A stretch of 64,000 nucleotides of DNA from Vreelandella maris. Lineage in GTDB: Bacteria > Pseudomonadota > Gammaproteobacteria > Pseudomonadales > Halomonadaceae. Location of the stretch: NCBI RefSeq assembly GCF_013371085.1, contig NZ_JABWCV010000013.1, positions 1 to 64,000 of the forward strand. Reading direction: 5' to 3'. Below the pieces are notes generated by a model that was not told where the DNA came from, did no database searches, and saw nothing but the letters and a program-made list of their open reading frames with translations. The translations under genes and the position numbers were made by a program. Below are positions 1 through 8,434 of this stretch, piece by piece (within the stretch, counting starts at the first letter, position 1; the number at the start of each line of letters is the position of its first letter).

Positions 1-622
1 ATTCCTTATTCGCGCTAATGATGGATACGCCGTTGAATTGGCGCTGCAGGCGCTTAGCGTAGAGATGTCCATCCAGCCGCAGTATATAGATACCCTCGCC
101 CTCAATCGCCGTCCTGGTGTGATCAATCAGCACCGTATCACCGCTGTGCAGTACCGGCTCCATGCTATCGCCATCAATGCGGATCGCTGAAAGGTGATCC
201 GGCGTTAGCCCCTGCTTGCGCAGTGAGTAGCGCGTAAAGCTGATGTGCGTGAGCACGCGGCAGTTCTCGTTCCAAGCTCCATCACCCGCGCTGCACTGGG
301 CGTCATAAAGCGGCACGAAGGCGTAATCGTCCATGCCCTTTACATCTAATGAATCAGTCTTCTCATCACCAAATGCAAGCCATTGCATGTCCTTACCAAG
401 CGCATTGGCAATTAGTGCGAGGCGATCCAGAGTTGGATAAGTGTCTCCGCTCATATAACTGCGTATAGCACCTTCAGACAATCCGCATCGGCGCGAAAAT
501 ACGCGTGCACTTTCACTTCCTAAAGAGTTTTTAAGCCTTAGAGGGAAGCGTCCGATTCCCTCAGCAGGAATCGGATGCTCGATATCATTGAGTTGGTCAG
601 CATCCCTTTCTTCGTAACCCAC
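1..622 (-). CDS. Phage repressor, HTH plus S24 peptidase (3' end cut by window)
   Basis: Lysogeny repressor of the CI/LexA type. An N-terminal helix-turn-helix region (SEGAIRSYMSG) is followed by an S24 peptidase domain with the serine motif IRIDGDSMEP and the lysine region LYAKRLQ. By family it should self-cleave after RecA activation, so this Mu-like phage may be SOS inducible, unlike Mu itself, whose repressor lacks a peptidase. No ATG is available. The GTG at 622-620 is chosen because it has GAGG 10 bases upstream and is the first start after an in-frame stop. About 207 codons are visible and the C-terminus runs off the window. It is transcribed away from ner, as in Mu. Confidence 0.85.
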   Translation of the reverse strand, partial: MGYEERDADQLNDIEHPIPAEGIGRFPLRLKNSLGSESARVFSRRCGLSEGAIRSYMSGDTYPTLDRLALIANALGKDMQWLAFGDEKTDSLDVKGMDDYAFVPLYDAQCSAGDGAWNENCRVLTHISFTRYSLRKQGLTPDHLSAIRIDGDSMEPVLHSGDTVLIDHTRTAIEGEGIYILRLDGHLYAKRLQRQFNGVSIISANKE

Positions 623-774
623 TGTTTTACAACCTCATGCACAAAAAAAAGAGCGAATGGCGCAATAAAAAGAAACGGATGCTCATTTATCCGCTTGATA
701 TGCGTATTTATCCGCGCTATGTTTATGGGGAAAGACAGGTTAGACACCCCAAAAAACGCCACCGAGGTGACGCC
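623..774 (+). promoter_or_regulatory. Early switch region: early promoter and direct-repeat operators
   Basis: The spacer between the divergent repressor and ner genes holds a good sigma-70 promoter reading toward ner: TTGATA at 695-700, 17 bases, TATGTT at 718-723. The decamer ATTTATCCGC occurs at 685-694 and again at 706-715, exactly 21 bp apart (two helical turns), flanking and overlapping the -35 element. A partial inverted copy (ACGGAT) lies at 675-680. The repeats are the best candidates for repressor or Ner operators. The ribosome site GAGGTG precedes the ner ATG. Confidence 0.6.
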
Positions 775-1113
775 ATGAACCAACAAATTCCCGCCAACCC
801 AATCCATCGCTGGGAGTGGCTGAAATACCAACTCCGTAGCCAGGGTTCTAGCTTGCGCAAGCTTAGCGATGAGCTTGGCGTCACTGACAACGCTGTACAG
901 CTAGCGAAATACACGCCTTACCCCCGCATGGAACGCGCTATCGCCAAAAAGCTTGGTTTTACCCCACAAGCTATTTGGCCAGAGCGCTGGAACCATGACG
1001 GCACCCCATGTCGTGAGCGACCAAACCGTGCCGAAAAGCAAAATGACACTATTTGTGAACAGGATAGCGGTTCTAACGCTATCACGCACCGTCAAATGGT
1101 GCGGGAGGCTTAA
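775..1113 (+). CDS. ner: Ner/Nlp-family DNA-binding regulator
   Basis: Small regulator of 112 aa. The region around residues 10-70 (RWEWLKYQLRSQG to FTPQAIWPERW) has the Ner/Nlp layout: a lambda-repressor-like HTH ending in the typical AIWPERW. In Mu, Ner turns down the early and repressor promoters during lytic growth. The start at 775 is chosen over the in-frame ATG at 637 because GAGGTG sits just upstream and the family begins here; the longer version would also read across the early promoter. The C-terminal 45 residues are polar and show no recognisable domain. It is the first gene of the early operon. Confidence 0.85.
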   Translation: MNQQIPANPIHRWEWLKYQLRSQGSSLRKLSDELGVTDNAVQLAKYTPYPRMERAIAKKLGFTPQAIWPERWNHDGTPCRERPNRAEKQNDTICEQDSGSNAITHRQMVREA

Positions 1114-1115
1114 CC

Positions 1116-1553
1116 ATGAAGCGCGTCAAAGATACCCAAACATTAGACATCTTTGAGGTGCCAGCGCCGGTCGTTCCCGCCCCAGGTAGCGGTAACTATG
1201 CCGCCCAGGTCAGCGAGCTGGTGGGCATCGTGCTAAAGGATTGCCCCGTTGACCGTTACGAAGTGGCCGCACAGATGAGTCGCTTCTCTGGTGATGATGT
1301 TTCCAAACATATGCTCGACGCCTGGAGTTCACCGGCACGCTGCGACCACAACATCCCTTTCTATCGCATTCCGTTGTTAGAAGAAGTCTGCCAGAGCCAT
1401 GCCTTTACCGACTGGATCGTACACCTACGTGGTGGGCGCGTGGCCTATGGGCGTGAGGCACTTGCCGCTGAGTACGGCAAACGCCAGCAGATGATGGAAA
1501 AGCTCAAAAGCGACATGAAAGAGCTAAAGCGTTTGATGGGAGATGACCAATGA
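1116..1553 (+). CDS. Conserved early protein upstream of transposase, unknown function
   Basis: This 145-aa soluble protein is not recognised as a named family. It lies 2 bases after ner, and its stop overlaps the transposase start (ATGA), so the three genes are translated from one message. The C-terminal 35 residues (ALAAEYGKRQQMMEKLKSDMKELKRLMGD) are heptad-like and probably form a coiled coil. The central region contains a Cys/His-containing stretch (SSPARCDHNIPFY) but no complete zinc motif. Position suggests a role in early phage regulation or transposition. That is inference from context only. Confidence 0.7.
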   Translation: MKRVKDTQTLDIFEVPAPVVPAPGSGNYAAQVSELVGIVLKDCPVDRYEVAAQMSRFSGDDVSKHMLDAWSSPARCDHNIPFYRIPLLEEVCQSHAFTDWIVHLRGGRVAYGREALAAEYGKRQQMMEKLKSDMKELKRLMGDDQ

Positions 1554-3595
1554 ACTGGTACACCGCCAAAGAGTTGGCCGGGTTACCAGGGCTCCCCGGC
1601 ACAGAACGCAATGTGCGTGAACATGCCAAACGTCACCGCTGGGAAGGCCAGCAGCGCCTAGGCAGCAAAGCGGTTGAATACGCCTTCGCCGTTCTACCCA
1701 CTGAAACCCAAAACGCACTGTTATTGGCACAGGCAGATAACGCGGCGCCAACGCCAGTCAGCACCATAGCGCCGCAGCCAGAAGAACAGCGCCCAGGCCA
1801 GCAACAGCTAACCGATGCCCAGCGCCAAGTGATGACCGCCCGCGTGGCGTTCGTTCGAGAGATCGAACGCATGAGCAAGATGGTCAGCCAGCAGCGCGCT
1901 ATCGAAACGTTAGTTGCTCATGCAAAAGAAGACGATCTAACGCCTTACCTAAAGCAGCGCGTCGTAATGGCCAACGACCGCAAGACAGAAACCCGCAACC
2001 TAAGCGAACGCACCTTAAAGCGCTGGATCGCTGACTTCCGCAAGCACGGCGAACGCGGCCTAGCGCCTAAGCGCCGCCAAGCGGATATGAGCATGCCCGC
2101 CTGGGCCGGTGATTTTCTCAAGCGCTACCAGAAGCCGCAGAAGCCGTCGGTAGAAGCCGCCTATCAGCTGCTGGTCGAGCAGACCCAACCGCCGCACCCC
2201 TCTATACACCAGGTGCGCCGCTGGCTTGCCAAGCTGTCACCGGAAGCGCGTGAGCGTGGCCGCATGGGCGCTCATGAGCTGAAGGCGCTCCAGCCCTTTA
2301 AGCGCCGCACCAGTGCGGAGCTATGGCCCAACGATGTGTGGGTCGCGGATGGCCACACCTTTGATGCCGAAGTGATCAACCCGCTGACCGGGCAAGCGTT
2401 CCGGCCAGAGGTCACGCTGATTATCGACTGGGCAACGCGCCGGATCGTTGGCTTTGCTTTGAACCTTGCCGAGTCGACCGTGGCCACGCTGGATGCCCTA
2501 CGCGATGCCGTTAGCCGCGTAGGCATGTTCAACCTGTTTTATGTCGATAACGGTAGCGGTTTTGACAACGCCACTGTTTATGAAGTGGTCGACCGCCTGG
2601 GCGGCACCATTACCCACTCGCTGCCTTACAACTCACAGGCACGCGGCGTGATCGAGCGCGCCCACCAAAGCACCTTAGTAAAGCTGGCGAAAACCATGGA
2701 CAGCTATATCGGTGCGGATATGGATAAAGAAGCGTCTACCAAGGCGCACAAATTAAGCCGCCGCGATATTAAAAAGGGCTTAAAGCCCGCGCTAATACCC
2801 ACGTTTCAAGAGTTCTTTGATTCTTTAAACGAAGCGCTAAACGTCTACAACCATCGGCCCCATAAAGGCCTTTCCAAAGTACGCGATTTAGACACCGGCA
2901 GGCTGCGCAACCAAAGCCCCATGGAAGCCTGGAAAAGCGCTGAGGCCGAAGGCTTTGAAGCATTAACCGCACCTTCCGATGTCGTCGCCTCGCTAATGCG
3001 CCCGCAGGAAGTACGCAAAACCAACCGTGGCGAAGTGCGCATCAACGGCGGCCTCTACTTCCTGGATGCCCTGCGCGACCTACACGGCGAAGAGATCCGC
3101 GTCGCCTGGGACTACCGCGATACCGGCAGCGTCGGCGTTTACACCCTGGAAGGCGAACACCTAGGCGATGCCATCCTTGACGGCAACGCCACCCCCGCCA
3201 TGCCTGCAACCATGATCCAGCGCGCCGCCGAGAAGCGCGAAAAAGGCCAGCTCAACCGCTTGGCACAAAAAGCCAAAACCATCACCGGCGGCGATGTCGA
3301 GATCCGCGCCATTACCCCCGCCGCCAGCTATTCAGACGAAAAGCAGGCAGCCGCAGGCCGCGCCTACGCCAAGCAACTGGCCGATCAAGGCACACGTTTT
3401 CAGATACCCCAAAACAAGGTCGAGCGTTATCGGCTTTGGCAAAAGCTGGATGCCCAGCTTCAGCAGAACGAAGACATGCCCGAACAGGCACGCCAGTGGC
3501 ACGACAGCTACCAGCACCACAACGACTTCCGCGCCATCCAGCGCGTAATGGAAGCGGACGGGCTGTCACCCGCCCGCAACCGACGGGCCGTCTAG
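1550..3595 (+). CDS. A: Mu A-type DDE transposase
   Basis: The transposase cuts and joins the phage ends for integration and replicative transposition. It is 681 aa, close to MuA (663 aa). The N-terminal 65 residues (WYTAKELAGLPGLPGTERNV) match the Mu-type winged-helix enhancer-binding domain. Further HTH regions follow (LSERTLKRWIADFRKHG). The RNase-H-like core shows a DDE triad: D267 in VWVADGH, D333 in FYVDNGSGF and E369 in RGVIERAH. A beta-barrel Mu transposase C-terminal region and a basic tail that would contact the B ATPase complete the protein. It overlaps the previous gene by 4 bases. The product acts on the end repeats, of which candidates lie at 36624-36692. Confidence 0.97.
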   Translation: MNWYTAKELAGLPGLPGTERNVREHAKRHRWEGQQRLGSKAVEYAFAVLPTETQNALLLAQADNAAPTPVSTIAPQPEEQRPGQQQLTDAQRQVMTARVAFVREIERMSKMVSQQRAIETLVAHAKEDDLTPYLKQRVVMANDRKTETRNLSERTLKRWIADFRKHGERGLAPKRRQADMSMPAWAGDFLKRYQKPQKPSVEAAYQLLVEQTQPPHPSIHQVRRWLAKLSPEARERGRMGAHELKALQPFKRRTSAELWPNDVWVADGHTFDAEVINPLTGQAFRPEVTLIIDWATRRIVGFALNLAESTVATLDALRDAVSRVGMFNLFYVDNGSGFDNATVYEVVDRLGGTITHSLPYNSQARGVIERAHQSTLVKLAKTMDSYIGADMDKEASTKAHKLSRRDIKKGLKPALIPTFQEFFDSLNEALNVYNHRPHKGLSKVRDLDTGRLRNQSPMEAWKSAEAEGFEALTAPSDVVASLMRPQEVRKTNRGEVRINGGLYFLDALRDLHGEEIRVAWDYRDTGSVGVYTLEGEHLGDAILDGNATPAMPATMIQRAAEKREKGQLNRLAQKAKTITGGDVEIRAITPAASYSDEKQAAAGRAYAKQLADQGTRFQIPQNKVERYRLWQKLDAQLQQNEDMPEQARQWHDSYQHHNDFRAIQRVMEADGLSPARNRRAV

Positions 3596-3636
3596 ACCAC
3601 GGCCCACGACACCCCAACCTTGGATAAGGAAACATT

Positions 3637-4356
3637 ATGAGCGTCAACACCATTGTACCACTCACGAACGTCGGGCTTTTAGCCGCTGCCGTTGAAAGCG
3701 CCGCTAACCGCCCGCCGGAACTGCCTGGCTTGGTGGTCATGTACGGCCCCAGCGGCTACGGCAAAAGCTTGGCTGCCGCCTATGCCGCCAACCTACACCG
3801 CGCCTACTACGTCGAGTGCCGCGAAAGCTGGACAAAGAAAGCATTCGTGGTCGCCGTGCTGCGCGAGATGGGCATCATCCCCATGAAGACGCTGAGCGAG
3901 ATGGTTGACCAGATCGCCGAGCAGCTCTCCCGCTCGGGGCGCCCGCTGATCATTGATGACGTCCAGTACGTGATCGACAAGGCAGCGGCCAACGTCCTCA
4001 CCGATATCTATAACGCCAGCCAGGGCACGCTAATCCTGATCGGTGAAGAGCGCGTGCCCGCGTCAATGGCAAGGCTTGAGCGCCTGCATAACCGCGTACT
4101 GGAATGGGTACCTGCCCAAGCCGCCAGCCTGGATGATGTGCGCACTCTTGCTGACAAGAGCTACCCCGATATCGAAATTGACGACGACCTGCTGCAAGCC
4201 GTTAACGACCGCGTCAAAGGCTGCCTACGCCGCGTCGCCGTCAACCTCTACCAGATTCACAGCGAAGCCACTGCCAACGGCTGGACGATGGTCGGCATGC
4301 AGGAATGGGGCGAGCGTGAGATCCATACCGGCCAACCACCGGCGCGGAGGGGCTAA
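3637..4356 (+). CDS. B: Mu B-type AAA+ ATPase, target selection
   Basis: ATP-dependent DNA-binding protein that delivers target DNA to the transposase and gives target immunity in Mu. Walker A is GPSGYGKS at residues 37-44. Walker B (LIIDD) has its aspartates at about 107-108. An arginine-rich lid region (RLERLHNRVLEWVPA) follows. At 239 aa it is shorter than MuB (312 aa) and lacks the N-terminal HTH extension of MuB. The short form is common in the D3112/B3-like branch. It sits 41 bases after A with an AAGGA ribosome site. Confidence 0.9.
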   Translation: MSVNTIVPLTNVGLLAAAVESAANRPPELPGLVVMYGPSGYGKSLAAAYAANLHRAYYVECRESWTKKAFVVAVLREMGIIPMKTLSEMVDQIAEQLSRSGRPLIIDDVQYVIDKAAANVLTDIYNASQGTLILIGEERVPASMARLERLHNRVLEWVPAQAASLDDVRTLADKSYPDIEIDDDLLQAVNDRVKGCLRRVAVNLYQIHSEATANGWTMVGMQEWGEREIHTGQPPARRG

Positions 4357-4359
4357 GGC

Positions 4360-4989
4360 ATGGCAAAACGTCAACCTCAACTCAACGCCCAAGGGCCAAA
4401 AGCCGACCGCCAGGCCATGTGGGAAACTCTGCGCGCACTGCATACCGATGGCGAGCCCATCACGGTAGATGGAGTATGGGCTGGCATGACGGTCACCACG
4501 CCCAAAAGTCGAGTACGGGATTACCTTACTGGCTTGGAAAAAGCGGGCTACTTATTACGTGACCCTGGCCCTTTCAAAACGGCGCAAACCATCACCCTTA
4601 CACTTACTCGCGATGTCGGTGTAGAAGCCCCGCGTGTCCGCAAGGATGGAACGACGCCGACAGGTGGCCTGGGCCGTGAACAGATCTGGCGCACCCTAAA
4701 GATCATTGGTGACTGCACCGCCCGCGAGCTGGCCGATGCCGCCAGTACGCCGCAAGTAGACATTGCCGAAGCGACCGCCAACGAATATCTGCGCTTTCTC
4801 GCGGCTGCCGATTATGTCTCCATCATTCGCCCAGGCTCGCCAGGCGTGTTGACTCGCTACCGGCTGGTATCAACACGTTGGACGGGGCCTCGTGCGCCCA
4901 TGATCCAGCGCACAAAGCAGCTTTACGACCCCAACACTGGCGAAGTCGTCTACACGCGCGTGACAAAAACCGAAGGGGGTGAGCCATGA
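4360..4989 (+). CDS. Early protein with two tandem winged-helix-like units
   Basis: The function is not known. The 209-aa protein shows internal similarity: residues 20-95 (MWETLRAL to LTLTRDVGVEAPRV) align with residues 110-185 (QIWRTLKII to RLVSTRWTGPRAPM). Each half looks like a winged helix: an initial helix, a recognition-like helix (RVRDYLTGLEKAGYLLR; ATANEYLRFLAAADYVSI), then a beta wing. This suggests DNA binding by a duplicated domain. It is 3 bases after B and overlaps the next gene by 4 bases, so it belongs to the early operon. Confidence 0.7.
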   Translation: MAKRQPQLNAQGPKADRQAMWETLRALHTDGEPITVDGVWAGMTVTTPKSRVRDYLTGLEKAGYLLRDPGPFKTAQTITLTLTRDVGVEAPRVRKDGTTPTGGLGREQIWRTLKIIGDCTARELADAASTPQVDIAEATANEYLRFLAAADYVSIIRPGSPGVLTRYRLVSTRWTGPRAPMIQRTKQLYDPNTGEVVYTRVTKTEGGEP

Positions 4990-5381
4990 AAACGCCCTTG
5001 AAAAACAGCATTCGTCGTACCCGCACCGTCGACATCACCAACTGGGGCGAAGAGCCGCCCCGTTGGATATCGCTGCTTGCCGATGAAGTGCGTGCCACCA
5101 ATCGCAAGATGGCGGGAGAGCGCATCGGTGTCTCGCGTAGCGCGGTCTCTTTGGCACTGGCGAACCGCTACCCGAGCCCCTCCACCGACAGCATCGAAAA
5201 GAAAGTGCTGCTGGCCCTGGATGGCCTCCAGTGCCCCGCCCAGCAACTCACAATCAGCGTTGAGCAGTGCCGCGACTACCGCGCACGCCCAGCGCCTACC
5301 CATAACCCCATGGCCATGCGCATGTGGCGCCACTGCCAAACATGCCCGCACAACCCCGACCGCCAGGGAGAAGATCAATGA
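4986..5381 (+). CDS. Small early HTH protein with C-terminal Cys cluster
   Basis: 131-aa early protein. Residues 30-75 (ADEVRATNRKMAGERIGVSRSAVSLALANRYP) form a helix-turn-helix of the lambda-repressor-like kind, so DNA binding is likely. The C-terminus has CRDYRARP and RHCQTCPHNPDR, cysteines that could bind metal, though a full four-ligand site is not obvious. Start and stop both overlap neighbours by 4 bases (ATGA). Its target is unknown; a role in early gene control is inferred from position. Confidence 0.7.
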   Translation: MKTPLKNSIRRTRTVDITNWGEEPPRWISLLADEVRATNRKMAGERIGVSRSAVSLALANRYPSPSTDSIEKKVLLALDGLQCPAQQLTISVEQCRDYRARPAPTHNPMAMRMWRHCQTCPHNPDRQGEDQ

Positions 5382-6019
5382 CGCTTAAAGCCACCTGCCC
5401 CGAGTGCGGCATGAGCGGCGACATGGCCGCGTTCGTAACCCAGGGCGAACACAACCAAGCGCTGGCCGCTGCGCTGGAAATGCCCGCCCTGTTGAGCAGC
5501 CGCATCGTGCGCTATCTCGGCATGTTCCGGCCTGCCAGCCGTGCTCTGGCCAGCGCCAAGAGCGCCCGCTTGCTGGGTGAGCTTAAAGAGACCATCACCA
5601 GCGGCGTGATCGAGCGCAAAGGCATCACACGGGAAGCGCCTTTAAGAGTGTGGGTCATGGCGTTGGATCAACTGCTGGAGCGACCACCCAGCAACCTACC
5701 GCTAAGCGGTCACGGCTATCTCTATGAAGTGGTGGCCAACTGTGCCGATCGGCACGCCGGTGACGTGGAAAAGCAGCGCGAAGAGGCAAAACGAAGCGGA
5801 GCCAAAGCGCCTGCAAATCGCCCGCCCTCCGCGGCTTTTCAAGAGCGCTCTACCGATGACGTACTAGCTGAGCATCGGCGTATGGCCGAGCGTCAAGCCA
5901 ACGCGCCACGCACCCAAAAAGTCCCGAGCCAAACCGCCAAAGCGAATGAGCAAGCCAATGCCCCCAAGCGCCTATCGGATCTGCTGAAAGGTGCCGCCAA
6001 CCAGGGAGACCAGCAATGA
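5378..6019 (+). CDS. Early protein with N-terminal zinc-ribbon half-site
   Basis: 213-aa protein beginning MTLKATCPECGMSGD, so the CPEC motif suggests a metal-binding knuckle; a second pair is not evident nearby. The middle (residues 40-115) is helical and the C-terminal third is basic, low in complexity and probably disordered. The ATG at 5378 overlaps the previous stop and is preceded by GGGAGA. An upstream in-frame ATG would place 18 residues inside the preceding gene and is rejected. Similar genes occur in the early regions of Mu-like phages; function unknown. Confidence 0.7.
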   Translation: MTLKATCPECGMSGDMAAFVTQGEHNQALAAALEMPALLSSRIVRYLGMFRPASRALASAKSARLLGELKETITSGVIERKGITREAPLRVWVMALDQLLERPPSNLPLSGHGYLYEVVANCADRHAGDVEKQREEAKRSGAKAPANRPPSAAFQERSTDDVLAEHRRMAERQANAPRTQKVPSQTAKANEQANAPKRLSDLLKGAANQGDQQ

Positions 6020-6444
6020 GAACCTACAGCGACGCCCACCTTGAGCACTACGCCGACCGCTTCATCGCCCTGCGTATGGCACGCCATGGCGTGAACCTAG
6101 CCCAGTACCTGATCAACCCGCATCAGTTCGAGCGCCTAGCGCTGGAACCTGAGCCACTGCTACCCGCGCAAGAAGCCGCCGTGCTGCGCATTTGGCAACG
6201 CTGGGATACCGGCCTGAATGAACAGACGGCTGCACCCACAGAGGCCGCGCCAGACCAAGAGCCTGCCGAGCTGCCGCCTGAATACGCCGTGTGGGAAGAA
6301 TTGCTGCTGGGCTTGGGTAACAACAAAGCGATTCGCCAGCGCAACGGCGCATTTATCGAACCGCTGCACTACCACCGCCACAGCCGTGGCATGAATCGCG
6401 GCACCGCCGACTTTGAACGCAAGCAAGCCCGTAAAGGAGCCTAA
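6016..6444 (+). CDS. Hypothetical early protein
   Basis: 142 aa, not recognised. The N-terminal half (YADRFIALRMARHGVNLAQYLINPHQFERL) is helical; the middle is acidic and Glu/Pro rich (EAAPDQEPAELPPE); the C-terminus is basic (HYHRHSRGMNRGTADFERKQARKG). It starts by ATGA overlap with the gene before and is followed 2 bases later by the DUF3164 gene, so it is co-translated with both. No catalytic motif is visible. Confidence 0.65.
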   Translation: MRTYSDAHLEHYADRFIALRMARHGVNLAQYLINPHQFERLALEPEPLLPAQEAAVLRIWQRWDTGLNEQTAAPTEAAPDQEPAELPPEYAVWEELLLGLGNNKAIRQRNGAFIEPLHYHRHSRGMNRGTADFERKQARKGA

Positions 6445-6446
6445 CC

Positions 6447-7079
6447 ATGAACCCCCCAGCCACCACATCACAAGCTATTCCTGAAGGCTATCGGGTAGAC
6501 GCTAAAGGCCGTCTGATTCCTGAGGAAAGCATCAAACCCATCGACCAAGCCCGCGATGAGCTAGCCATTGAACTGGTCACCAAGGCCAAAGAGTTGAACC
6601 GCCAACTGGCGCAGTTCAAAGCGGAAGCCTTTGGCGATATCGAAAGCTTTGTGCAGCTCTCCGCCGAAGAGTACGGCGTTCATGTCGGCGGCAAGAAAGG
6701 CAACGTGAGCCTTCTCAGCTTCGATGGACGCTACAAAATTCAGCGCCAGATCGCCGACAACATCACCTTTGACGAGCGGTTGGAAGCGGCGAAGGCACTG
6801 ATTGATGACTGCCTAAAAGATTGGACAGACGGCGCCCGTTCAGAGGTGAAGGTAATCGTGCAAGACGCCTTCCGCACCGATAAGCAGGGCAACCTGCGCA
6901 CCGGCGCGGTACTCGCCCTTCGCCGCCACCAGTTCGACGACCCTCGTTGGCTGAAAGCGATGGATGCAATCGCTGATGCCGTGCAAGTAACAGGCTCAAA
7001 AAGCTACGTGCGCATCTATGAGCGCATCGGTGAAACAGAGCGTTACCAGCCCATCAGCCTAAACATCGCGGAAGTTTGA
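6447..7079 (+). CDS. DUF3164 family early phage protein
   Basis: The 210-aa protein matches the DUF3164 family of Mu-like phages by its features: an N-terminal GYRVDAKGRLIPEESIKPID segment, a central helical part, GGKKGNVSLLSFDGRYKIQR, and a C-terminal region with KSYVRIYERI. In databases this family is sometimes misnamed as a sulfate transporter; no membrane segment is present. It occupies the early region near where Mu carries gam, but I do not see convincing Gam similarity. Function unknown. Confidence 0.8.
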   Translation: MNPPATTSQAIPEGYRVDAKGRLIPEESIKPIDQARDELAIELVTKAKELNRQLAQFKAEAFGDIESFVQLSAEEYGVHVGGKKGNVSLLSFDGRYKIQRQIADNITFDERLEAAKALIDDCLKDWTDGARSEVKVIVQDAFRTDKQGNLRTGAVLALRRHQFDDPRWLKAMDAIADAVQVTGSKSYVRIYERIGETERYQPISLNIAEV

Positions 7080-7087
7080 AAAGCGAA

Positions 7088-7128
7088 ACGCCCCCACATG
7101 GGGCGTCTGCTGGGCGTGGTGGCCCAGC
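7088..7128 (+). terminator. Two tandem hairpins in early region
   Basis: Two perfect 7-bp stems follow one another in the spacer after the DUF3164 gene: ACGCCCC/GGGGCGT (7088-7106) and GCTGGGC/GCCCAGC (7109-7128). Neither is followed by a T run, so intrinsic termination is unlikely. They may slow transcription, protect RNA ends or separate early from middle expression. Confidence 0.4.
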
Positions 7129-7155
7129 ACTGATGAGCAGCCAATGAGGTGAGCA

Positions 7156-7566
7156 ATGGATAAGTGGAAAGAGATCAAAGAGCGCTTACAGCACTTGGGC
7201 GGTACTGTTGAGCTGCTGGCCGATGGCCACACGCTGTCGCTGGTCAAGGCGCATAACGGAAAGAAGATCTTCGTCCGCGTCTTCGTGGACGGCGTTGCGA
7301 AGGGTGAGTGGACAAAAACCGAGGACGGAAAGCCGGTGCATTCCGAGGGCCGATTCTGGCGGCCAATGAAGCGCGCGGCATACCCCAAAAAGGTGTATGC
7401 GAAAGCGAAGCGAGCATTTGGCAAGAAGGAAGCCGATCGCATGGTGACGCCTCGGGTGATCGGCGTTGTGCCGGATTTTGGTACCGAGGGCGCTGTGGTG
7501 GCTCACTTGAAAAAACACTTCCCCCACCTGGAGCTAAAAGCGGAAAGCGATGAGGTGGCGTCATGA
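7156..7566 (+). CDS. Hypothetical phage protein
   Basis: 136 aa, basic, not recognised. The N-terminal half is beta-rich (GTVELLADGHTLSLVKAHNGKKIFVRVFVDG) and could form a small barrel; the middle is lysine-rich (KKVYAKAKRAFGKKEADRM). The sequence GAGGTGAG precedes the start, and the stop overlaps the gemA start by 4 bases, so it is likely co-expressed with gemA. Nucleic-acid binding is possible from charge only. Confidence 0.65.
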   Translation: MDKWKEIKERLQHLGGTVELLADGHTLSLVKAHNGKKIFVRVFVDGVAKGEWTKTEDGKPVHSEGRFWRPMKRAAYPKKVYAKAKRAFGKKEADRMVTPRVIGVVPDFGTEGAVVAHLKKHFPHLELKAESDEVAS

Positions 7567-7985
7567 TCAGCAAAGGCAAGCTGGCCCAGATCCATATCGC
7601 TAAGGCCCAATTGGGCCTTAGCGATGAAGACTACCGAGCCATCCTCGCACGCACGGCAGGCGTGAGCAGTGCCAAAGAACTCACAAATCGTACCGTTGGC
7701 GGTGTAATGCATGAGTTCCGGCGGCTGGGGTTTGAGTCGAAGCCCACCAAGAAAGCGGGCCGTAAGACACCGCGCCCACCGCGTTCGCGACAGAACGTTA
7801 TGGCAAAGATCGAAGCGATGCTGACCCATGCGCAACGCCCCTGGGCGTACGCCGACAGCATGGCAAAACGCATGTTCAGCGTTGAACGGGTGGACTGGCT
7901 GGACGATGACCAGCTACACCGCCTGATGACAGGTCTGATCATCGACGCCAAACGGCAAGGACGGTACCCCGATGAGCTCGCATAA
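7563..7985 (+). CDS. gemA: GemA-like regulatory protein (Mu gp16, DUF1018)
   Basis: 140 aa with the GemA/gp16 signature: an N-terminal helical unit KLAQIHIAKAQLGLSDEDYRAILARTAGVSSAKELT, a basic linker, and a C-terminal WAYADSMAKRMFSVERVDWLDDDQLHRLMTGLIIDAKRQ. In Mu, GemA alters host DNA supercoiling and host gene expression after infection. It sits immediately before mor and overlaps it by 14 bases, the same order as in Mu (gemA, mor). Confidence 0.85.
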   Translation: MISKGKLAQIHIAKAQLGLSDEDYRAILARTAGVSSAKELTNRTVGGVMHEFRRLGFESKPTKKAGRKTPRPPRSRQNVMAKIEAMLTHAQRPWAYADSMAKRMFSVERVDWLDDDQLHRLMTGLIIDAKRQGRYPDELA

Positions 7986-8400
7986 GGCAGACAACCTAGA
8001 TCTAGGCTTCGGCATCCCCGCCGATGCTCTGGACTACCTCGACCCTGAGATCCTTAAGAAGTGGCCACAAGGGTTAAGCGACATGCTCACCGTGGTCGAG
8101 AACGCACACGTCCGCGCCGGTGATGAGCCCAAGGTAGCCCGTAGCCGTGCTTTTGCTGCTGTGCGTGCGATCAGCTCGTTTGCGGGTGGCCGTAGCCTCT
8201 ATGTACCCCAGGGCCGCCAGCTAGATCGCGCCCTGCGAGACCGTGAAATATGGGAGCGCCACACCGGCGACAACATCCCCCAACTGGTCGAAGACTACGA
8301 CCTGACCGAAGCGCAGATTTATAGCATTCTCAGCGAGCAGCGCAAACTTGCACGAGCCCGGATGCAATCTGATCTATTCGACAACAGCGCAAACCGCTAA
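7972..8400 (+). CDS. mor: Mor-family middle transcription activator
   Basis: 142 aa. Mor/C activators dimerise through the N-terminal half and bind DNA with a C-terminal HTH to switch on middle or late promoters. The central segment (SRAFAAVRAISSFAGGRSLYVPQGRQLDRALRDREIWERHTGDNIPQLVEDYDLTEAQIYSILSEQRK) is typical: the PQG turn before the helix and the HTH (VEDYDLTEAQIYSILSEQ). Only one Mor/C gene is present, so a single activator probably controls both phases. Its start lies inside the gemA end. Confidence 0.9.
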   Translation: MSSHKADNLDLGFGIPADALDYLDPEILKKWPQGLSDMLTVVENAHVRAGDEPKVARSRAFAAVRAISSFAGGRSLYVPQGRQLDRALRDREIWERHTGDNIPQLVEDYDLTEAQIYSILSEQRKLARARMQSDLFDNSANR

Positions 8401-8434
8401 GCTGGCTTCAAATAATCAATCAGGCAATGACACT

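Noticed and set aside
538..831. Leftward 97-codon frame overlapping the repressor start
   Set aside because: It is a shadow of the repressor and the early control region; the repressor frame itself has clear HTH and S24 motifs.
6447..7079. Gam host-nuclease inhibitor
   Set aside because: The protein fits DUF3164 better; I could not see Gam-specific features.
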